The notes under the pieces were generated by a model, which was not told the origin of the DNA, did no database searches, and worked only from the letters and a program-made list of their open reading frames with translations. The translations under genes were made by a program, and so were the position numbers. From Pseudomonadota bacterium (GTDB lineage Bacteria; Pseudomonadota; Alphaproteobacteria; Rhodospirillales; Casp-alpha2), in contig JADFNT010000134.1 of assembly GCA_022563215.1 (NCBI GenBank), positions 1-5,556 on the forward strand: a stretch of 5,556 bases of DNA. Reading direction: 5' to 3'. Of this stretch, positions 1 to 3,230 are shown piece after piece. Each line of letters starts with the position of its first letter. The first letter of the stretch is position 1.

Positions 1-23
1 CCGCTTCGGCGGGCGAAGGAAGG

Positions 24-56
24 GGCCGCGAGGCCGGGGGGGTGCCCCCCGGAAAT
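24..56 (-). repeat. Copy A of a GC-rich palindromic repeat (REP-like)
   Basis: Read on the minus strand, this stretch matches 1702-1732 on the plus strand at about 29 of 31 aligned positions, plus a 2-base difference in the length of a C run. Both copies share the order ATTTCC, a G run, CA, a C run, then GGCC-TCRC-GGCC. Within it, 34-41 and 45-52 form a perfect 8-bp G/C stem around a 3-base loop, and GGCC at 24-27 and 32-35 forms a second small palindrome. Two copies in one short window suggest a dispersed intergenic repeat. It could also terminate a gene lying left of the window, although no clear T run follows. Confidence 0.6.
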
Positions 57-65
57 TCCAACCAA

Positions 66-79
66 CGGGCGTAAGCCCG
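66..79 (+). other. Small hairpin with GNRA-type loop
   Basis: CGGGC at 66-70 pairs perfectly with GCCCG at 75-79 around the loop GTAA, which would be a GNRA tetraloop in RNA. A second compact hairpin lies at 1-12, where CCGC and GCGG enclose TTCG, a UUCG-type loop. Both stems are short (5 and 4 bp) and GC-rich, so chance is possible. If transcribed they would make a strongly folded RNA upstream of the flagellin, but nothing ties them to a known RNA family. Confidence 0.25.
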
Positions 80-248
80 GACAGGGACTAGACAAGACCA
101 TGCACGGGTCACCGATGGCAAGGAGCGTGGCGTCCGCATCGAAGCCATCATCCAGACCAACGAGGTGTTTTCCCATGGCAACGGAAACCCGCCCTTTTTC
201 GGCCGTCCTGTGACCCCCGTCACTGTGCCTCCCCGCGCCCGGGTTTAA
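75..248 (+). pseudogene. Startless coding-like fragment upstream of the flagellin
   Basis: The frame is open from the stop at 72-74 to TAA at 246-248. It has no ATG, GTG or TTG before a GTG deep inside it at 165. Codons at roughly 108-200 show the G/C third-position bias of genuine genes here, and the translation (residues such as TDGKERGVRIEAIIQTNEVF) looks protein-like rather than the arginine/proline-rich output of shadow frames. I do not recognise the family. It may be the decayed tail of an upstream gene whose front was lost or frameshifted. The last third overlaps a possible promoter and is probably not coding. Chance openness over 58 codons in GC-rich DNA is quite possible. Confidence 0.2.
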
Positions 249-251
249 AAT
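209..251 (+). promoter_or_regulatory. Candidate CRP/FNR-type site and -10 box for the flagellin
   Basis: TGTGA at 209-213 and TCACT at 220-224 are separated by 6 bases. This is one mismatch from the classic CRP-family dyad TGTGA-N6-TCACA, and the core arms GTGAC and GTCAC are perfectly complementary. TAAAAT at 246-251 matches the sigma-70 -10 consensus at five of six positions. A start site about 6-7 bases further on (near 257) would place the dyad centre (216.5) close to -41, the spacing of class II activators. There is no convincing -35, as expected for an activator-dependent promoter. No sigma-54 GG-N10-GC arrangement and no good sigma-28 match were found. This is inference from motifs only. 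Confidence 0.3.
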
Positions 252-303
252 CCAACATCAACGTTAATGGCCAAAGGTAGGGTAATACCAAGGAACGGTG
301 ATA

Positions 304-1125
304 ATGACCGACGTGACGCTGTCCGCGGCGACCACAAGCGCCCTTTTGTTGACCCAAAGGACGACCGCGCTCGCCGCCCGGATCAGCAATCGCATCGCCA
401 CCGGGCTCCGGGTTACCCGGGCCGCCGACGACGCGCCGGCGTTTTTCACCGCCCAGAGCCTGACCAGCCGGGCCGGTGACCTGTTGGCGCTCAAGGACGG
501 CATCAATCAGGGCATCAGCGCCCTCGGCGGGGCGCTTGCGGGCATCTCCGCGATCACCGCCCTCACCAACCAGTTGCGAGGCATCGTCGCCGACGCGCGC
601 GGCGGGTCGGCGGAGTCCCGCGCCGCCGCGGCGGCCCAGTTCGACATCCTCCGGGCCCAGATCGACAGCCTCGCCGGCGACGCCGGTTTCAGCGGCATCA
701 ACCTGATCTCCGCCTCGCCCGGGAGCCTGACTGTCGCCTTCAACGAAACCGGCACCTCTTCGCTGACCGTTCCGGGCGCCGCGTCGGACGCCGCATCGCT
801 AGGCATCGGCACGGCCGCCGGGTCGTTCAACAATTTCGCCACCGACGCCGACATCGACGCCGCCATCGCCGGGCTGGATAAGGCCATCGGCGCCCTGCGC
901 TCGACGAGCTCGACACTGGGCTCCAACGCCAACGTGCTGAACATCCGCCTCGACTTCACCCAGGACCTGGCCAACACGCTGCGGGCCGGGGCCGGCAACC
1001 TGGTCAACGCCGACCTCAACGAGGAAGCGGCGAAGCTGCTGTCGCTGCGGCTGAAGACCGAACTCAGCCTGATCGGCCAGATCATCGCCAACGACAGCCA
1101 ACAGGCCGTCCTGAAACTGTTTTAA
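304..1125 (+). CDS. Flagellin (short, D0/D1-type)
   Basis: This 273-residue protein is the filament subunit exported by the flagellar type III system. The N-terminal flagellin domain (about 3-137) carries the hallmark segment GLRVTRAADDAPAFFTAQSL (34-53). The C-terminal domain (about 186-273) contains NLVNADLNEEAAKLLSL (232-248) and ends QQAVLKLF, as flagellin tails do. Little lies between the two, so the surface D2/D3 domains are absent; similar lengths are usual in alphaproteobacteria such as Caulobacter. The protein has no Tyr, Trp, Cys or His. ATG at 304 is chosen because AAGGA (290-294) lies 9 bases upstream; an in-frame GTG at 298 would leave only 3. The family call is firm, but which flagellin paralogue it is cannot be told. 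flaF follows in the same direction. Confidence 0.95.
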   Translation: MTDVTLSAATTSALLLTQRTTALAARISNRIATGLRVTRAADDAPAFFTAQSLTSRAGDLLALKDGINQGISALGGALAGISAITALTNQLRGIVADARGGSAESRAAAAAQFDILRAQIDSLAGDAGFSGINLISASPGSLTVAFNETGTSSLTVPGAASDAASLGIGTAAGSFNNFATDADIDAAIAGLDKAIGALRSTSSTLGSNANVLNIRLDFTQDLANTLRAGAGNLVNADLNEEAAKLLSLRLKTELSLIGQIIANDSQQAVLKLF

Positions 1126-1135
1126 AGGCCCGCCT

Positions 1136-1232
1136 CAGGTCATGAACTGATAAATGGAGACCACTGTGACGCGTATTATTTTGTTCACTGGCAAGGAGTT
1201 AGGAGGGAATGATGCCAAAGCATCATGACCTG
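1136..1232 (+). promoter_or_regulatory. Overlapping inverted repeats at the flaF leader and start (possible RNA switch)
   Basis: Hairpin 1: ATGATGC (1209-1215) and GCATCAT (1220-1226) pair perfectly around CAAA. The arms continue through GA (1207-1208) opposite GA (1227-1228), a possible tandem sheared G-A motif. AGG (1204-1206, part of the ribosome binding site) then pairs with CCT (1229-1231). This fold would bury both possible flaF start codons and half of the Shine-Dalgarno sequence. Hairpin 2: CAGGTCATGA (1136-1145), just past the flagellin stop, is exactly complementary to TCATGACCTG (1223-1232). The two pairings use the same bases and cannot coexist. The complementarity is directly visible; regulation is inference. 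Confidence 0.4.
1193..1206 (+). promoter_or_regulatory. Two tandem Shine-Dalgarno sequences before flaF
   Basis: AAGGAG at 1193-1198 is followed by AGGAGG at 1201-1206. The second is a near-perfect ribosome binding site, 5 bases before ATG at 1212 but only 2 before ATG at 1209. The first is 10 bases before 1209. The pair decides which of the two adjacent start codons is favoured, and the second site is partly inside the start-codon hairpin. Confidence 0.6.
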
Positions 1233-1646
1233 GTGTCCCGGGAAAACCTCGCAACGTATAAAATGGTCCAGCACCTGGCGGTCACCCCGACCGAGGCCGA
1301 GGCGCAGGCCCTGACCAAGGCGGCGATGCTTCTCGACAAGGCGCGGCAAAGCGTGGACGGCGACTACGCCGCCTACGCCACGGCGCTGACCTTTAACCAG
1401 ACCCTGTGGACCATTCTCCAGGCCGACCTGTCCGGCGGCGGCAACGGCCTGCCCGACGGCCTGAGGGACGATCTCCTGGCGCTGAGCCTGTTCGTCGACC
1501 GGCAGACGATCCTGGCCCTCGGCGACCCGAGCCCTAAGCACCTGGACGCCCTGATCGAGATCAACCGCAACCTCGCCCGCGGCCTCGGTTTCCAGGGGGG
1601 CTCCCAGGGGACGGTTTCCGGCACCGGCGCCGCCGGGATCCATTGA
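1212..1646 (+). CDS. flaF: Flagellar biosynthesis regulator FlaF
   Basis: This 144-residue cytoplasmic protein belongs to the FlaF family. FlaF is an alphaproteobacterial factor needed for flagellin synthesis and export, acting with the translational regulator FlbT and described as a flagellin chaperone in Caulobacter. The FlaF domain spans about 14-126. Recognisable blocks are the EAQALTKAAMLL helix (30-41), LTFNQTLWTILQADL (59-73), LPDGLRDDLLALSLFVDRQT (80-99) and LDALIEINRNLARGL (111-125). The last 18 residues are a Gly/Ser-rich tail with no family match that I can name. ATG 1212 is preferred over ATG 1209 on spacing to AGGAGG; the difference is one Met. The 86-bp gap from the flagellin and the shared direction suggest co-transcription. 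flbT, the usual neighbour, is not seen. Confidence 0.92.
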   Translation: MPKHHDLVSRENLATYKMVQHLAVTPTEAEAQALTKAAMLLDKARQSVDGDYAAYATALTFNQTLWTILQADLSGGGNGLPDGLRDDLLALSLFVDRQTILALGDPSPKHLDALIEINRNLARGLGFQGGSQGTVSGTGAAGIH

Positions 1647-1699
1647 GCCCTTATCAACCGCCGGTTCATTCCCGCCCTTTCGCCTTCGCCCGCATTTAA

Positions 1700-1745
1700 A
1701 GATTTCCGGGGGACACCCCCGGCCTCACGGCCTCCCCGGGAATCT
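1700..1745. terminator. GC-rich hairpin between convergent flaF and tesA (candidate bidirectional terminator)
   Basis: The outer arms 1700-1711 and 1734-1745 pair over 12 bp with one G-T wobble, enclosing the GGCC-TCAC-GGCC palindrome at 1721-1732. An alternative fold is the perfect 7-bp stem 1706-1712/1716-1722. It lies between two convergent genes, 54 bases after the flaF stop and 15 bases after the tesA stop, where a shared terminator is expected. Plus-strand T content after the stem is poor. On the minus strand the stem ends in CT and TTAAAT follows, so it fits tesA better than flaF. Confidence 0.5.
1702..1732 (+). repeat. Copy B of the GC-rich palindromic repeat
   Basis: This is the plus-strand partner of the minus-oriented copy at 24-56, with 29 of 31 aligned positions identical. 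The two copies therefore lie as inverted repeats about 1.65 kb apart, enclosing the flagellin and flaF. Here the G and C runs are shorter (5 each), and the repeat is embedded in a longer hairpin. Copy A lacks those outer arms. Confidence 0.6.
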
Positions 1746-1759
1746 CTTGACGATGCCGC

Positions 1760-2440
1760 CTAATGCCCGGTCCGTTCGATCAGCTTGAGGACGTATGGCA
1801 GGATATTTTCGACGATGACGGCGATGCCCTTGGGATTGGGATGGATGCCGTCGTCTTGGTTCAGGTCCGGCTTGGCGGCGACGCCTTCGAGCAGGAACGG
1901 AAACAACCCGATCCCATGCCTGGCCGCCAGCCTGGGAAACACGGCATCGAAGGCGGCGCCGTATTCCGGTCCTAAGTTGGGCGGCGCCCGCATCCCCGTC
2001 AGCAGCACCGGGATCCCGGCCTCTATCGCTGTGCCGATAATGGCGTCCAGGTTGGCGTAGGTCTGTTCGGAGGCAAGCCCCCTGAGGCCGTCGTTGGCGC
2101 CCAGCGCCACGATCAACGCATCCGGGCGGGCGGCCAGCGACCAGGTCAGGCGCGAACGTCCGCCTGCCGTGGTGTCGCCCGTGACCCCGGCGTTGAGCAC
2201 CCGGCTCCCCGGCGCCGCCGTTTGCAGGGCCGCTTCGATCCGGTCCGGAAGCGATTCCCCCTTGATCAGTCCATGCCCAGAAGTCAGGCTGTCGCCGAGC
2301 ATCAGAATGCGGACCGGGTTTTCCGCCGACACCCCTGGAGACGCCGCCATCACCAGCAACGCCAAGAGGCTTAAGTTGATGACAACCCAGGCAAGGACGT
2401 CAACCCGCCAAAAGGCCGGGCGCTTTCCATCGCCGAACAT
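1760..2440 (-). CDS. tesA: Periplasmic GDSL/SGNH arylesterase / lysophospholipase (TesA-like)
   Basis: This 226-residue SGNH hydrolase cleaves ester or thioester bonds; E. coli TesA is a periplasmic thioesterase I, protease I and lysophospholipase L1. Residues 1-39 look like a signal peptide: KR near the front, a hydrophobic stretch at about 15-33, and a GVSA-EN cleavage site at 39/40. Catalytic blocks are visible: LGDSLTSG with nucleophile Ser51, GVTGDTT with oxyanion Gly88, GANDG with Asn116, and DGIHPNPKG with Asp197 and His200. The start at 2440 is chosen because AGGA lies 7 bases upstream on the minus strand. ATG at 2458 has its nearest GGAG 15 bases away, and ATG at 2506 would run 50 bp into the divergent gene. 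The natural substrate is not predictable from sequence. Confidence 0.93.
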   Translation of the reverse strand: MFGDGKRPAFWRVDVLAWVVINLSLLALLVMAASPGVSAENPVRILMLGDSLTSGHGLIKGESLPDRIEAALQTAAPGSRVLNAGVTGDTTAGGRSRLTWSLAARPDALIVALGANDGLRGLASEQTYANLDAIIGTAIEAGIPVLLTGMRAPPNLGPEYGAAFDAVFPRLAARHGIGLFPFLLEGVAAKPDLNQDDGIHPNPKGIAVIVENILPYVLKLIERTGH

Positions 2441-2441
2441 T

Positions 2442-2460
2442 TCATGGTCCTGATCCATGA
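2442..2460. promoter_or_regulatory. Dyad spanning the divergent tesA/ybbA start region
   Basis: TCATGG (2442-2447) and CCATGA (2455-2460) form a perfect 6-bp inverted repeat with a 7-base spacer. The right arm contains the ybbA-like start codon, and the left arm lies 1 base from the tesA start codon. It could be an operator or a weak mRNA hairpin at the ATPase start. CATG-containing arms are partly self-complementary, which raises the odds of coincidence. Confidence 0.25.
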
Positions 2461-3230
2461 CCGAACAATTATTCTCCAACCTGTCCTCCGGTTTGGCCCC
2501 CGACATGGCCCCTGGCCCGGTTCTTACCCTCGAAGACGTTCATCTGCAACTGAGCAGTGACGCCGGGCCGGTTCAAATCCTGCGCGGTATCGATCTGACG
2601 GTAAAGGCCGGCGACACCGTCGGCGTCGTCGGGCCTTCCGGTTCGGGCAAGACGTCGCTGCTGATGGTCATCGCCGGACTGGAGAAAATCACCGGTGGGC
2701 GGATCACCGCGGCGGGCACGGAAGTTTCCAGCCTGGACGAGGATTCCCTGGCCCGTTTCCGGCGCGATCATGTCGGCATCGTGTTTCAGAACTTCCATCT
2801 GGTGCCGACCATGTCGGCGTTGGAGAACGTCGCCCTGCCGCTGGAATTCGCCGGTGCCGAGGACGCCTTCGGGCGCGCCAGAACCGAATTGGAGGCGGTC
2901 GGTCTGGGCCACCGCCTGGGTCATTATCCGGGCCAGCTTTCGGGCGGCGAACAGCAACGGGTGGCGCTGGCCAGGGCCTTCGTCACCGGGCCCAGGATTC
3001 TTCTCGCCGACGAGCCCACCGGCAGCCTCGACCAGGCCACCGGCGACGGGATCATCGATCTTTTGTTCCAGTTGCAGGAACGGGTCGGCACCACCCTTAT
3101 CCTGGTTACCCATGCGCCGGAGCTGGCGACGCGGTGCACCCGCATCGTGCGGCTTGCCGACGGCCGCATCGTCGACGCCCCCCCAGGGGACAACAAGCCC
3201 GACAACAAGGGCGGCCCCGATGAAGGATGA
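2457..3230 (+). CDS. ybbA: ABC transporter ATP-binding protein (YbbA/LolD-like)
   Basis: This 257-residue protein is the cytoplasmic ATPase of an inner-membrane ABC complex with the following permease. All nucleotide-binding motifs are intact: Walker A GPSGSGKT (59-66), Q-loop Gln111 in VFQNFHLVPTMSALENV, signature LSGGEQQRV (161-169), Walker B ILLADEP with Glu186, D-loop SLD (190-192) and switch His219. The VFQNFHLVPTMSALENV stretch is typical of the MacB/LolD/YbbA branch. LolD is the main alternative, but the divergent tesA and downstream YbbP-type permease favour YbbA. No good Shine-Dalgarno precedes ATG 2457; ATG 2505 is an alternative start and also lacks one. The hydrophilic tail (about 240-257, DNKPDNKGG) is unusual only in composition. 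Confidence 0.93.
   Translation: MTEQLFSNLSSGLAPDMAPGPVLTLEDVHLQLSSDAGPVQILRGIDLTVKAGDTVGVVGPSGSGKTSLLMVIAGLEKITGGRITAAGTEVSSLDEDSLARFRRDHVGIVFQNFHLVPTMSALENVALPLEFAGAEDAFGRARTELEAVGLGHRLGHYPGQLSGGEQQRVALARAFVTGPRILLADEPTGSLDQATGDGIIDLLFQLQERVGTTLILVTHAPELATRCTRIVRLADGRIVDAPPGDNKPDNKGGPDEG

Noticed and set aside
100..212. A short frame from ATG 100 (MHGSPMARS...) upstream of the flagellin
   Set aside because: It has poor third-position G/C bias compared with the overlapping 75-248 frame, no ribosome binding site, and Ser/Pro/Arg-rich output.
61..303. A sigma-54 or sigma-28 promoter for the flagellin
   Set aside because: I scanned for GG-N10-GC and for TAAA followed by GCCGAT-like sequence. 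TGGC occurrences near 116, 128 and 176 do not have GC at the required spacing, and no sigma-28-like pair was found.
267..479. A 70-codon plus-strand frame overlapping the flagellin start
   Set aside because: It is Arg/Pro-rich, lies out of frame with the clearly identified flagellin N-terminal domain, and has no independent support.
507..1091. A 194-codon minus-strand frame opposite the flagellin
   Set aside because: The product is Ala/Ser/Arg-rich and lacks motifs; it is a shadow of the flagellin's codon bias.
1154..1228. A 24-codon frame (starts METTVTRII) running into the flaF start, considered as a leader peptide
   Set aside because: It has no Shine-Dalgarno and no regulatory amino-acid run. 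It would matter only if ribosome profiling showed translation, in which case it could influence the flaF start hairpin.
1185..1643. A 152-codon minus-strand frame opposite flaF
   Set aside because: FlaF on the plus strand is clearly recognisable and has a strong ribosome binding site. The antisense product is Gly/Val/Gln-rich with no motif.
1656..1666. Small palindrome AACCG-C-CGGTT after flaF, considered as a terminator
   Set aside because: The single-base centre cannot form an RNA hairpin loop without losing pairs, and no T run follows.
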